Source: ZC4RG29 sp036381475 | GTDB taxonomy: Bacteria > Bacteroidota > Bacteroidia > Cytophagales > Cyclobacteriaceae | Length of the DNA: 64,000 nt | Assembly: GCA_036381475.1 (NCBI GenBank) | Contig: DASVCT010000204.1 | Span: 18,040-82,039 of the forward strand | Reading direction: 5' to 3' | Part shown: piece by piece, positions 50,466-60,163 of the stretch | Layout of the letters: every line of letters begins with the position of its first letter | Position numbering within the stretch: position 1 is the stretch's first letter | Program-made: the position numbers and the translations under genes | The notes under the pieces: model-generated | Told to the model about the DNA's origin: nothing | The model's input: only the letters and a program-made list of their open reading frames with translations | Databases searched by the model: none

Positions 50466-51530
50466 ATGGTTGATTTTTTCCGGCGAGACGAAATAGCGGC
50501 GGGCCGGCATCGTTTCTTTCTTTTGATTCCATTTGATGTGAGAAGACTCCTCATAATCTTTATGCTGGCATTTCCCGTGGCTGAAATTTCCGCTCAAGTG
50601 TTTCAGACCGAAGAAGAGTTAATTTCGAAACTCGAGCCCAACGGAGCACCTCCTGAAAAGTTACTTGCGTCACGCACTGTCGTTATCTACACGCCGGGTT
50701 TCACAGCAAAGGAGATTCAAAGTGTTCAACAATCTTTTGCTGAAACAGGCATCGATGCGATCGGATGGTTCGACATGGACTTGCCGCTCGCCGGCACGGA
50801 TGCAGCAAGAGCACTTGCGCTTTACCTTGTGAGGAGGAATGTGGCGCACCTGGCTTTTTTTCGCAAGGATGAAGGCGGCTACCGTTTGCTGTTCACGGTT
50901 TTCAATGCAAAGCCATCTTTCATAGACGAGGGTCAGTCCGCCTGGAGGGTCCAGCATACCGATCTTGATCAACTGCTGAAGGAGGTTTACCGAACGGCTG
51001 CCAACAGTTTGGTAAGGCAAAATTTTCTTATTAATAGTCATCCGGAAACCAACCTGATGATCAATCCGATTGCCGGGAGACGTTCCGAGTTTTTTGCCAT
51101 CGACCTGAAGGTGGATCCGTTGGCTGTGCCGAAGTTCGGTGATGAAATTCTCGATGCGCGCCTTGCCGAACTCTTTTCCACCTATCCATTCAAATATCAG
51201 CTTACAGAACCTGGATTGTCTGAGCGTGAGCTGCGCTCCAAAGGATTTCTCTATGTTCTGCGTTTTATCCATGCGCGGGCATCAATCGCCCGCGAACTGC
51301 TCGGGTATGATAACAGCACGGGCGCGAGTGAGTATACATCCGTTACCTTTGATGGTACCGAGCAGGTCCCAAAAAATCTACCGGCAGAAGAGCAGGTATT
51401 CAAATTCTACTTTAAGCATATTGAATCGGGTAACGTATTCCTTGGAACAAAATGGGATGCCGACACCACCTGGGACCAGGCGTTGTGGAACCATCTCATG
51501 GCCTTTAAGGCGGAGTTGAATTTGAATTGA
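50466..51530 (+). CDS. Exported protein of unknown function
   Basis: This 354-residue protein has a hydrophobic signal at ~28-45 (LLIIFMLAFPVAEISAQ) after a basic N-region. GTG 50538 would give a more normal signal peptide; ATG 50466 is preferred because of the promoter. The mature part alternates helix and strand: KLLASRTVVIYTPGFTAKEI, then AFFRKDEGGYRLLFTVFNA, DLDQLLKEVYRTAAN and KFYFKHIESGNVFLGTKWD. I do not recognise a family or catalytic motif. The neighbours give no functional hint. Confidence 0.72.
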   Translation: MVDFFRRDEIAAGRHRFFLLIPFDVRRLLIIFMLAFPVAEISAQVFQTEEELISKLEPNGAPPEKLLASRTVVIYTPGFTAKEIQSVQQSFAETGIDAIGWFDMDLPLAGTDAARALALYLVRRNVAHLAFFRKDEGGYRLLFTVFNAKPSFIDEGQSAWRVQHTDLDQLLKEVYRTAANSLVRQNFLINSHPETNLMINPIAGRRSEFFAIDLKVDPLAVPKFGDEILDARLAELFSTYPFKYQLTEPGLSERELRSKGFLYVLRFIHARASIARELLGYDNSTGASEYTSVTFDGTEQVPKNLPAEEQVFKFYFKHIESGNVFLGTKWDADTTWDQALWNHLMAFKAELNLN

Positions 51531-51539
51531 TTTCAACTC

Positions 51540-52238
51540 CTAATCAGCGAGCGTCAGCAAAACGGTAATGCTCGTGTAATAGAGCGTCGTAGTTCCTTCA
51601 AATCCGGAATCGGTTCCCACCACAAGCCACAACTCGCCGTTGGCGTTTGTGGTCGCTGTTATTGAAGTCCCGTTGTTGCGTTCGACAACGCTGTATTCAT
51701 ACCCAGGCGCCTGGCTGGCGACATTGCCGATAAGGGCCATTTGCTGGCCTCCGCTGAGCTGATTGCCCTTGTCGATGTTCATTTGATAATACCCGTTCAC
51801 GGGCACCTTTACGGGCTCCTCCGGGGTCGCGCCGGCTTTGAGATAAACGCTTTCTCCCGGCGACCCGCCTATTCCCACCTGGTCTTTTGTCGCGTTTGTC
51901 GCAAATTTCACCTGGAATGCTACCTCATAGGCCGTTGACGGCTTGAGGTTCCCAATCTTCTTCTTCACGAACATAAAAAGATCGTCGCTATAGTTCGTGC
52001 CGGATATTTTCAGGGCCTTGGTGCTACCGAGGTTGGGGGGCAGGGGGTCATACCCGAAATAGAGCCCATATTTGATGGAGTCCCCTACGGGATAATCTGC
52101 GAAATCGCCCGACCACCCGTAGTCGCTTTCCGAGAAATCGAACTGTTGGGTTATCAGCAGCAGATCATGCTTTTCCGGTCCCATTTCGCACGACGCAACA
52201 AAGAATAGTACGCCGGACGCCAACAATAAACGCCTCAT
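51540..52238 (-). CDS. Lipoprotein of unknown function
   Basis: This 232-residue protein has a lipoprotein signal, MRRLLLASGVLFFVASCEMG (Cys ~17). The mature part looks like a beta-sandwich such as a carbohydrate-binding or lectin-like domain: DFSESDYGWSGDFADYPV, then LKPSTAYEVAFQVKFATN and NGTSITATTNANGELWLVVG. No catalytic motif is visible. It could be a surface glycan- or protein-binding lipoprotein; this is a guess from fold type only. It is convergent with the 50466 gene, nine bases apart. Confidence 0.7.
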   Translation of the reverse strand: MRRLLLASGVLFFVASCEMGPEKHDLLLITQQFDFSESDYGWSGDFADYPVGDSIKYGLYFGYDPLPPNLGSTKALKISGTNYSDDLFMFVKKKIGNLKPSTAYEVAFQVKFATNATKDQVGIGGSPGESVYLKAGATPEEPVKVPVNGYYQMNIDKGNQLSGGQQMALIGNVASQAPGYEYSVVERNNGTSITATTNANGELWLVVGTDSGFEGTTTLYYTSITVLLTLAD

Positions 52239-52422
52239 GACTAATGATCGCTACAACACGTTAGACACAATCGGAACTGATTCCGTTGGAAGCCCAGCAG
52301 GGAACGATGGAGATCATTACTTTTTGGATGTGATTGCACTAAAAATGCCACTCTTGCGTCTCCATGGGAGAACCCGCGACGCGGTTTTCACGTTTCGAAT
52401 GCACAAGCGTTGATGCAAGCCT

Positions 52423-54795
52423 ATGGATGATTATACCCAATTCGAAAAGGTTCCCTACCGGTCGGTTTTTAGCCTTAAGCGCCTCACTGAATTCTGGGAG
52501 GAAAAGCTTGGCAAAGGGCCAAAATCGGAATGGGCAACCCAGCTTCTGGAGCGGATCTCAAACTCTCCCCTGAAGCAACCCCTCGAAGGTGGGATCCCCA
52601 GCGGATACGAGGACCTGGTTGACTTTATGCTGGGCGCGGTGTTCCCTTATTCACAGGGCCATACCGACCTGGCTGCAGCGGTGGTGCCTTTTGCCCGGAC
52701 CGCGTTCCACAGTACACCTGCTTTCCGCGAACTCCTGGACGGACGAGACTTTGACAAGGATGTTTGCATCAACGTTCCCAGCGGACGGTATGCCGTCGCC
52801 GCTACCCTCCAGGCGAGTCTGCAGATCCTGAAAAGGTTTTACAAGGCGGACCTCGACTTCGACCGCCCCATGCTGATCACCCTCACCGACCGGAAGTCCG
52901 GACTTGAAAAGGTATACAAGATCCAGGTCGACAACCGGTTCTGCGATATCGTGGCCAAAAAGGAGCCGGAGCCCATCGACCCTCATGTCCTCAAATTCCT
53001 TACGGAAAAGATTTACGACCTGGATCTCCTTCTTCAGTACATACGCCCCGATAATTACGAGTTTCACGGTTTTCTGATCATGCGCCTGACGGACGTCACG
53101 CAGGAGGAAATGCTGTCGTCCATCAAATACGAACTCATTGCGAAGGATTCGATTGGCAACCCGGAGATTTTCAAATCCATTCAGCAGAAACTGCGGGTGA
53201 TTATGGGGCAGCTCGATCTGAGAGTGGGGCTTGCATATTTCGATCCGAATAACAACCTGATCCTCAATACCAGCTCAAGTGATTGCTGGAAGAGCGTTGC
53301 AGGTCATACGCCTAGCGGATGCGACTACGCCGGTTCTGTTTATGAGCGAGCCTGGATAGAGAAACGCACCATAGCGATTGACGATGTGGCTGCATATCCC
53401 ATGCGGTCGAGGGTTGAGGACATCCTCCTGGTCGAAGGCGTCCGAAGCATTATGCTTTCTCCTCTTGTAGATGGTGACGAGACTATCGGGTTGCTCGAAC
53501 TTGCTTCGCCGCGTCCCGAAACACTTACCGCGGCAAGCGCCACCAAACTGGAGAACGCATTGCCGATGTTCACCGTCGCGGTCAAGCGCGCAAAAGCCGA
53601 TATGGAAACCGATGTTCGCGCCCTGATCCAGGAAGAGTGTACGGCAATCCACCCGGCAGTACAATGGCGCTTTTTTGAAGCAGGATTGCGGCTCATGAAT
53701 CAACGCCGGACTGATCCCACTGCACGCCTCGAGGAGATTGTATTCCGCAACGTTTATCCTTTCTTCGGAATGATTGACATCCGCAATTCGTCCCGCGAAA
53801 GGAACGCCGCGATTCAGCTTGACCTGCAGGAGAACCTTCGGATGGCCGCCAGGGTGCTTGGACGCCTCGCAGGAAAAGTAAGTCTTCCATTGTTGGATGA
53901 ACTGATCTTCCGGTCGGAGAAACACCTTGCCCTTACTAAAGGGAATTTGTCCTCAGGCGACGAGATCAGGATACTTGAATTTCTGAAGGGTGAAATTCAC
54001 CCGGTGTTGGATCATTTTGCTGAAGATGAAACGCTGGGCAAATGGATAGAGGAATACAAGTCCGTGCTGGATCCGAAGTTTGGCGTCGTTTACAAGCGCC
54101 GGGGAGCATTCGAAGACAGCCTCAACCGGATCAATTCATTTGTCGCAGGCATCATCGACCAGGCCGAGGACAGCGCGCAGCGGATGTTCCCTCACTATTT
54201 CGAAAAATACAAGACAGACGGGGTCGAGTTCACGCTTTACCTTGGCGACTCGCTCGTCCAGGACAGGAAGTTCAACGAATTCTATCTTCGGAATTTCAGG
54301 CTGTGGCAACTTATCCTTATGTGTTCGGTGGAACAGCAAATGGCATTGATCCGACGCGATTTGAAAACTCCACTGGATATCACACAGCTTATTCTGATTC
54401 ACGACCAGCCGGTGACCATCCGCTTCCGGCCGGATGAAAGACGATTTGATGTTGATGGCGCATATGACATCCGTTATGAGATAATCAAGAAGCGGATTGA
54501 CAAGGCCCGGATCAAAGACGAAAAGGACGACATGCAGCGGCTTACGCAGCCCGGGAAGATCGCCATTGTCTACAGCCAACCCAGGATGGCGCAGGAATAC
54601 AAGGAATATTTCAGCCACCTCCGCAGCAAGAAGCTAATCACAGGTGAGATCGAAGACCTCGAATTGGAAGAGCTACCGGGCGCCATAGGACTGCGTGCCC
54701 TGCGTATTACGGTAGCCCAGCCCGCCGCGCAGAAGAATATCCCGTCGGAAAAGGATTTGCTCAAAGATATCGAGCAAGCCGTCCAGCTCAATTGA
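52423..54795 (+). CDS. GAF-domain protein, conserved in Bacteroidota
   Basis: This protein has 790 residues with no signal or membrane segment. An N-terminal helical domain (~1-240) is followed by a GAF-like domain (~245-390: RVIMGQLDLRVGLAYFDPNN, CDYAGSVYERAWIEKRTIAI, SIMLSPLVDGDETIGLLELA). A long C-terminal part (~400-790) has no visible enzyme motif. There is no kinase, cyclase or phosphodiesterase signature, so it probably acts as a ligand-sensing scaffold. As I recall, similar GAF proteins occur in Cytophagales. The gene is monocistronic. Confidence 0.8.
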   Translation: MDDYTQFEKVPYRSVFSLKRLTEFWEEKLGKGPKSEWATQLLERISNSPLKQPLEGGIPSGYEDLVDFMLGAVFPYSQGHTDLAAAVVPFARTAFHSTPAFRELLDGRDFDKDVCINVPSGRYAVAATLQASLQILKRFYKADLDFDRPMLITLTDRKSGLEKVYKIQVDNRFCDIVAKKEPEPIDPHVLKFLTEKIYDLDLLLQYIRPDNYEFHGFLIMRLTDVTQEEMLSSIKYELIAKDSIGNPEIFKSIQQKLRVIMGQLDLRVGLAYFDPNNNLILNTSSSDCWKSVAGHTPSGCDYAGSVYERAWIEKRTIAIDDVAAYPMRSRVEDILLVEGVRSIMLSPLVDGDETIGLLELASPRPETLTAASATKLENALPMFTVAVKRAKADMETDVRALIQEECTAIHPAVQWRFFEAGLRLMNQRRTDPTARLEEIVFRNVYPFFGMIDIRNSSRERNAAIQLDLQENLRMAARVLGRLAGKVSLPLLDELIFRSEKHLALTKGNLSSGDEIRILEFLKGEIHPVLDHFAEDETLGKWIEEYKSVLDPKFGVVYKRRGAFEDSLNRINSFVAGIIDQAEDSAQRMFPHYFEKYKTDGVEFTLYLGDSLVQDRKFNEFYLRNFRLWQLILMCSVEQQMALIRRDLKTPLDITQLILIHDQPVTIRFRPDERRFDVDGAYDIRYEIIKKRIDKARIKDEKDDMQRLTQPGKIAIVYSQPRMAQEYKEYFSHLRSKKLITGEIEDLELEELPGAIGLRALRITVAQPAAQKNIPSEKDLLKDIEQAVQLN

Positions 54796-54884
54796 TGATT
54801 GCCGTCCTTGCTTGTCCGGTTTGTGAAACCAATATGGGGTGGAAGGGTCATTGGCCATTTGGGTGTAATCCGATCATGTGACCG

Positions 54885-54924
54885 CCCAAAACAACATAGC
54901 CCCCGGTGGTTGCCGGAGGCTATG
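54885..54924 (-). terminator. Terminator of the sus operon
   Basis: The minus strand has stem CATAGCC (54924-54918) / GGCTATG (54901-54895) with an inner CCGG/CCGG pairing and one mismatch, then TTGTTTT. It lies 26 bases past the susD stop. Confidence 0.75.
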
Positions 54925-54949
54925 GAGAGGGATCTGATCGATTCAGTTA

Positions 54950-56617
54950 TCAGTAACCAGGGTTCTGCGGAAAGTCCTTGTTTGCGTTGAGATTGAGCGC
55001 TTCCTGAGGGATGGGCCGGAGGATTTTATTCTGTCCGTCCACGCCCTTGAAAGGATCGGGTATGTTGCGTACATCCTTGTTGTATTTCATGACCCGATCG
55101 ATCAGCGTACCGGTTCGCTTCAGATCGAACCAGCGGTGGAATTCTCCGATCAACTCACGGCCGCGCTCATCGAGAATCTCATCCAGCGTTACCTGGTCAG
55201 GGGTTGTAAGCACAAGCGTTCCCGGTGTGGCTTCCGCCCTGGCTTTGACCGCATTCAGCCTGTCCATGGCCAGTTGGGCGTTGCCGGATTGGAAGTACGC
55301 TTCGGCGGCGATAAGATACGTTTCCGCGAGGCGTGCCAGGAAAATGTCGCGGGCGCTCGTGCCTTGCCCGAAAACGCCGGGTCGCGGGTCGTCAAACTTG
55401 CGGACGTCCGGCAGCGTGTTATCGAAATACTGAATAGGCTGCTCCCAGCGGTTGACCACCGGTTCGCCCGGTGCCGAGATCACTTCATACGGGATGATGT
55501 CGGTGTCCGCCCGATTGGCCGGGTCGGCGGCGCGCCATGCAGCCGTGTCGGCAACTTCCCAGGCGTGTGGAAAATAGCGCAGTATCTTCAGTGATGACTT
55601 ATCGGCGACATCGTAGAAGTCGTAGTACCGCTCATAAATGACCGTCATGAACGAGCCTTGCCAGCGCAGGTCGTTTTCATTGAACAGGTCGTGCACGTAT
55701 GCCGAAGGAATGAGATTGTACGAGCGCCAGGGATATCCGTTCTTCAACCCTTCGCCGCCGTGATATGGACCGAAATACGAGCCCTGTATGCTTCCGGGAA
55801 TGTTCTTGTCGAGATCCAGCGAGGCGGCGTCGTACTGAATCGAGAAGAGAATTTCAGGATTCTCTTCGTTGCCAGGCCAGAACAGATCATGGAAGGAAAC
55901 CGTCTTCAGGTCATAGCCATTGATGGCTTCATCCGCGTATTGGGCTGCCTTTGTAAAGTCATCCCCGCTGGTAAAGGGTTCATAGCCGCGCGTTAAGTGG
56001 ACCTTGGCCAGATAGTGACGGACGGCACGTTTGGAGACATGTCCGAATTCCGGTGACTCCTCGACCAGCCCCAGCGCCTCGTTGAGTTCACTGAGGATGA
56101 ATGCGTACACCTCCTCGGCGGTTGCACGCTGGAATTCAGTCTGCGGCGTTGTAATGGCATCCGTGACAAGCGGAACGCCTCCAAAGGATTGTACCAGCAG
56201 AAAATAATAGTACGCCCGGAGGAATTTCATCTCACCGGTACGGGCCGGTACCGTGCTCACCGGCTCTGTTTTGTCGCTGTAGTAGACTCCTACATTGCAG
56301 AGTTGTATTGCATCGTAACACCTTCGATAGAAGTCCGCAACTTCAGCTTCACTTGCCGAGAGCGTCTTGTATGTGGTGAGCCCAATAGGGCCTGCGTTTC
56401 GACCATCTACGTACATGTCGGTACCGGACATAAACATCCATGGTGCGCTGTACACATCGCGCAGTGTGGAGTACGTCGCATTGACCAGGTTGTTGAATCC
56501 GGACTCGGTAGCATATAATTCATCCGCCAACACATCCGTCTTGTTGACTTCATCCAGGTAATCGCTGCAACTCGACAGCAGTAGCAGGGTGAGTGCCGTG
56601 GAAATTATCTTTTTCAT
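54950..56617 (-). CDS. susD: RagB/SusD-family glycan-binding lipoprotein
   Basis: This 555-residue lipoprotein (MKKIISTALTLLLLSSC, Cys 17) is the lid of a SusCD uptake pair. Typical motifs are LDEVNKTDVLADELYATESG near the N-terminus, RTGEMKFLRAYYYFLLVQSF (~128-147) and the C-terminal ERGRELIGEFHRWFDLKRTG. The start is 19 bases after the SusC stop. With the lyase upstream, its ligand is probably a pectin-type oligosaccharide; this is inferred. Confidence 0.94.
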   Translation of the reverse strand: MKKIISTALTLLLLSSCSDYLDEVNKTDVLADELYATESGFNNLVNATYSTLRDVYSAPWMFMSGTDMYVDGRNAGPIGLTTYKTLSASEAEVADFYRRCYDAIQLCNVGVYYSDKTEPVSTVPARTGEMKFLRAYYYFLLVQSFGGVPLVTDAITTPQTEFQRATAEEVYAFILSELNEALGLVEESPEFGHVSKRAVRHYLAKVHLTRGYEPFTSGDDFTKAAQYADEAINGYDLKTVSFHDLFWPGNEENPEILFSIQYDAASLDLDKNIPGSIQGSYFGPYHGGEGLKNGYPWRSYNLIPSAYVHDLFNENDLRWQGSFMTVIYERYYDFYDVADKSSLKILRYFPHAWEVADTAAWRAADPANRADTDIIPYEVISAPGEPVVNRWEQPIQYFDNTLPDVRKFDDPRPGVFGQGTSARDIFLARLAETYLIAAEAYFQSGNAQLAMDRLNAVKARAEATPGTLVLTTPDQVTLDEILDERGRELIGEFHRWFDLKRTGTLIDRVMKYNKDVRNIPDPFKGVDGQNKILRPIPQEALNLNANKDFPQNPGY

Positions 56618-56636
56618 TTCTTCTCGCTTTTTTGAG

Positions 56637-59600
56637 TTAGAACTTGAGATTTACACCGAACTGATATGTGACCGAACTGATTCCGCCTCTTCCCAGGCTG
56701 GCATCGGCCCATTCCGGATCGAATCCATCATAGTCGGTGAATACAAAGGGATTGAGAACGTTGGCATAGACCCGCAGGCTCCGCACGCCGATACGACTAA
56801 CCATGGCATCCGGGAACATATAGCCCAGCGTAATGTTCTTGATCTTCGTAAAGCTTGCGTCCCGATAATACCCGACGTTGGAGTTCCTCCAATAAATGCC
56901 AGCGTTTTTGGGTTGCGGGTAGAAGTTGACATGGCGGGTAGGCGTCACCGGGTTTTCCTGCATGTACCAGTCGATGTTCAGCTTGCTTCTTCCCCGGTCC
57001 TCGTGATTCGTGTATTCGGCATGGAAGGGACTGTAGACAAAGACACCCTGCCGCGTGATAAGAGAGGCACTCAGGTCGAAGTTCCGGTACGTTAGCGTGG
57101 TGGTGAATCCCCCGGTCCAGTCCGGAAGTTTCGATCCCAGCATGCGTTTGTCGTCTTCGTTGATGATGCCGTTGTTATCAAAGTCGACAACGCGGCCCTG
57201 GCCTTCCGACTGGCCGTATGCATTTGCCAGATCGCTTTCATCCTCCTGCCAAACGCCGTCGATAACCCAGTTGTAGTAACTGTTCAAAGGATAACCGACC
57301 CGTATCAGGTCGTCACCTGAATATCCGTCTTTCGCGTCTTTGTAGATCTCGTTTGTGTCTTCGTACAGCGCGGTGACTTCATTGTTGTTCTTGGAAAAGT
57401 TAAACGACGTCGTCCATGTCAGCGCGTCGGTAGAAAGATTGATAGTTGTCAGGCTGATTTCAAAGCCCTTGTTCGTTACTTCACCGATGTTTTGGAATAC
57501 CGTCCCATAACCTGTTTCAAACGGCAATTGCCGTTCGATGATCAGGTCTTTGGACACCTTGTTGTAGACATCAAAGGTTCCCATCACCCTGGAGTGCAAC
57601 AGGGCGAAGTCGAGGCCGAAGTCCAGTTCGCTGGTGCGCTCCCAGGTCAGGTTCGCGTTGGCGATGCCATCAGTGCGTATGCCGTTCGCGCTTACGCCGC
57701 CGAAATCATAAAAAACTCCCGTGCTGGCAGTTGCCAGGGTAGCGTAGGGATCTACAACCTTATTTCCTGTGAACCCATAGCTCGCGCGAACTTTCAGTTC
57801 GTCGAGGAAGTTCGCGTTGGTCAGGAAAGGTTCCTGGGACACGCGCCATCCAAGAGCAGCAGAAGGGAAGCTTGCCCACTTGTTGCCTGCGGCCAGGACA
57901 GAGGCGCCATCCCACCGATTCGACAAGGTTATCAGGTACTTGTCTCTGAAGGAATAGTTAAGACGCAGCGCGTAGGAAAGGATTGTTTCCTTGACGTAGC
58001 CGCCGCTGGCCTGCAGCGTGGACAGGTCGCCGCCGGAGCCGACGTTGTAAAAGCTCTTCGCGCTCATGTCCATCCGATCCTGAGCAACAAAACTGAAGTC
58101 GCTGCGGAACATATTCATGGAAAAGAGTCCCATGAAATTGAAGTTGTGATCTCTCACCTGTTTGTTAACAGATACCTGGTTATCCCACACGTAGGAAAAA
58201 TCTTCCGTATCCATCATTTCACCCCGGGGCTGCCCTCCTACTCTTCCTTCCGAATTCGTACCGAGAAACACGCCTTCACGCCGGAACCGGTAGCGCGGCG
58301 CGAAAGTCGATTTGAGTGCCAGCCAGGATACTGGCGCATATTGCAGATAGACATTACCTATCGCGTTGAACGTTTTTGTTTCCTGGTTGGCGTTGGCCAT
58401 ATCGACCAGCGGGTTAACGGAACTCGTAAAATTGATGTGATACTGCGATGTCGTGCCGTCAATCAGGTCCTTCCCCGGTTGGATGATAATCTCGCCGTCA
58501 TCCGTATTGTATGGACTCATGATCGGATTCATCCGGAACGCATTTACCATGGCGTTGGGAGCGCCTTCCTCGAGATTGATAAGGGCAAGGTTCAGGTTGA
58601 TACCTCCCGACCATTTATCGTTAATGGTGTGGTTGATACTCGTCTTGAAATTGTATCGCTTGTATTTTTCCCGGATCACATTGCCTTCCTCTTCCTGGTA
58701 CCCGACACCAAACGTGTAGCCCATTTTGTTGTCGCTCGTTCCCGAAAGCGATATCCAGTGATTGGCCTGACGCCCGTCCCGCGTTACCAATGCAGGCCAA
58801 TCGGTGAAATCATTCTCATCCAGGCGTCGTTGCATCTCATTGCTGTCCGTGTTGAAGCCCGGGTCGCTTGGGACTGGATTGCCACGGGTGATGGCCTCGC
58901 TTATGTATGCGTCCTCACGCCAGTTCATCCAGGTGTCGCCGTCCATGAATTCAGGAAGCCGGGCTACTTTTCGCACGCCGTAGTAACCGTCATAGGAGAT
59001 CACAGCGCGTTCGCGCACACTGGACCCCTGCTTCGTAGTTACGAGCACGACACCGTAGGCGCCACGTGATCCGTAGATTGCTGTAGAGGATGCATCCTTG
59101 AGGATGTCGATGCGTTCGATGTCCTGCGGATTCAGAAACTCTATGCCGTCGGTAATTACTCCATCAACGACATAGAGCGGACGACCACCTTCGATGGATT
59201 GCTGACCTCTTATTTGAATGTTGAAGCCTGAGCCCGCGCGCCCCGATGCATTTGAAATGTCAACACCTGCAACCTGTCCCTGCATGGCCTCCAGCGGACT
59301 TAAGGCACCGCGCTGAACCAGCTTTTCATTATCGATGACCGCAACAGAACCGGTGAGGTCTTTCTTCTCAACCGTACCGTACCCCACTACTACCACTTCG
59401 GACAATTGCTGCGCATCCTGTATCAGTGTAATGTCGATAACCGAACGCGAATTGATTGGGACTTCCTGGGTGGTGTACCCTATGAAGGAAAAGATGAGTA
59501 CGGCATTTCCATCCGGTGCAGTTAAGGTGTACTTACCATCGCTGTCGGACGTTGTTCCGGTTGTCGTACCCTTGACAAGCACGTTGACGCCGGGGATAGG

Positions 59601-60119
59601 ATTACCGTCGGCGCTGTCTGTGATCCGACCCGAGACCCCGAACGCAGGAACTGTGCGGGCGTTTTGCTGCCCCGGCGGGGGGATTATCAAATTCAGACCG
59701 CCAATCGAAGCGTTCGGATCGCCACTGCCCACATCACCGTGATCCGGTGCAGCGGATGCTTTCAATTTGCCCGACACCCCTGGCTCAATGAGATAAAAGC
59801 GATCTCCGAGTTTTCGATACACGAGGTTCAGGGGACTGAGGAGGACGTCGAGGGCCTCCTCTACGGTTGGTGCATCCAGATTTGCGGGCACTGATTTGTT
59901 TGCGACGACATGATCAAGATACCCGAAGCGCACATCGAATTTTGCCTCCAGTTCCTTGAGCATGCGCTTCAGCGGCTTTTGTGAAACACGCTCTGAAGCG
60001 GCGCCCTCCATCACATACATGTTAGCGTCGGCCCATTCCTGGGCAATAGCAGGCACCTGCATAGAACACAGCAGGAGTATGGACAGCGACGGGCTTAACC
60101 ATTGTAGTAACCTTTTCAT
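56637..60119 (-). CDS. susC: SusC/RagA TonB-dependent receptor with STN domain
   Basis: This 1160-residue outer-membrane transporter has a signal peptide (to about PAIAQEW). A secretin/TonB N-terminal STN domain (~47-105) includes PLKRMLKELEAKFDVRFGYL. A carboxypeptidase-D-like domain (~160-240) has VSGRITDSADGNPIPGVNVL. The TonB box/plug region begins LSEVVVVGYGTVEKKDLTGS, and the rest is beta-barrel. An STN domain marks transporters that also signal to a FecR anti-sigma factor; the FecR and ECF sigma genes lie directly upstream in the operon. The receptor should therefore control its own expression. Confidence 0.95.
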   Translation of the reverse strand: MKRLLQWLSPSLSILLLCSMQVPAIAQEWADANMYVMEGAASERVSQKPLKRMLKELEAKFDVRFGYLDHVVANKSVPANLDAPTVEEALDVLLSPLNLVYRKLGDRFYLIEPGVSGKLKASAAPDHGDVGSGDPNASIGGLNLIIPPPGQQNARTVPAFGVSGRITDSADGNPIPGVNVLVKGTTTGTTSDSDGKYTLTAPDGNAVLIFSFIGYTTQEVPINSRSVIDITLIQDAQQLSEVVVVGYGTVEKKDLTGSVAVIDNEKLVQRGALSPLEAMQGQVAGVDISNASGRAGSGFNIQIRGQQSIEGGRPLYVVDGVITDGIEFLNPQDIERIDILKDASSTAIYGSRGAYGVVLVTTKQGSSVRERAVISYDGYYGVRKVARLPEFMDGDTWMNWREDAYISEAITRGNPVPSDPGFNTDSNEMQRRLDENDFTDWPALVTRDGRQANHWISLSGTSDNKMGYTFGVGYQEEEGNVIREKYKRYNFKTSINHTINDKWSGGINLNLALINLEEGAPNAMVNAFRMNPIMSPYNTDDGEIIIQPGKDLIDGTTSQYHINFTSSVNPLVDMANANQETKTFNAIGNVYLQYAPVSWLALKSTFAPRYRFRREGVFLGTNSEGRVGGQPRGEMMDTEDFSYVWDNQVSVNKQVRDHNFNFMGLFSMNMFRSDFSFVAQDRMDMSAKSFYNVGSGGDLSTLQASGGYVKETILSYALRLNYSFRDKYLITLSNRWDGASVLAAGNKWASFPSAALGWRVSQEPFLTNANFLDELKVRASYGFTGNKVVDPYATLATASTGVFYDFGGVSANGIRTDGIANANLTWERTSELDFGLDFALLHSRVMGTFDVYNKVSKDLIIERQLPFETGYGTVFQNIGEVTNKGFEISLTTINLSTDALTWTTSFNFSKNNNEVTALYEDTNEIYKDAKDGYSGDDLIRVGYPLNSYYNWVIDGVWQEDESDLANAYGQSEGQGRVVDFDNNGIINEDDKRMLGSKLPDWTGGFTTTLTYRNFDLSASLITRQGVFVYSPFHAEYTNHEDRGRSKLNIDWYMQENPVTPTRHVNFYPQPKNAGIYWRNSNVGYYRDASFTKIKNITLGYMFPDAMVSRIGVRSLRVYANVLNPFVFTDYDGFDPEWADASLGRGGISSVTYQFGVNLKF

Positions 60120-60163
60120 AAGGGTTGGGTTTTAATATTGAGTTGGGTTATCATATTGCATGC

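Noticed and set aside
57492..59069. Plus-strand open frame of 525 codons opposite susC
   Set aside because: It lies wholly antisense to a well-supported SusC gene and its translation shows no family motif. Long antisense frames are common opposite GC-rich genes.
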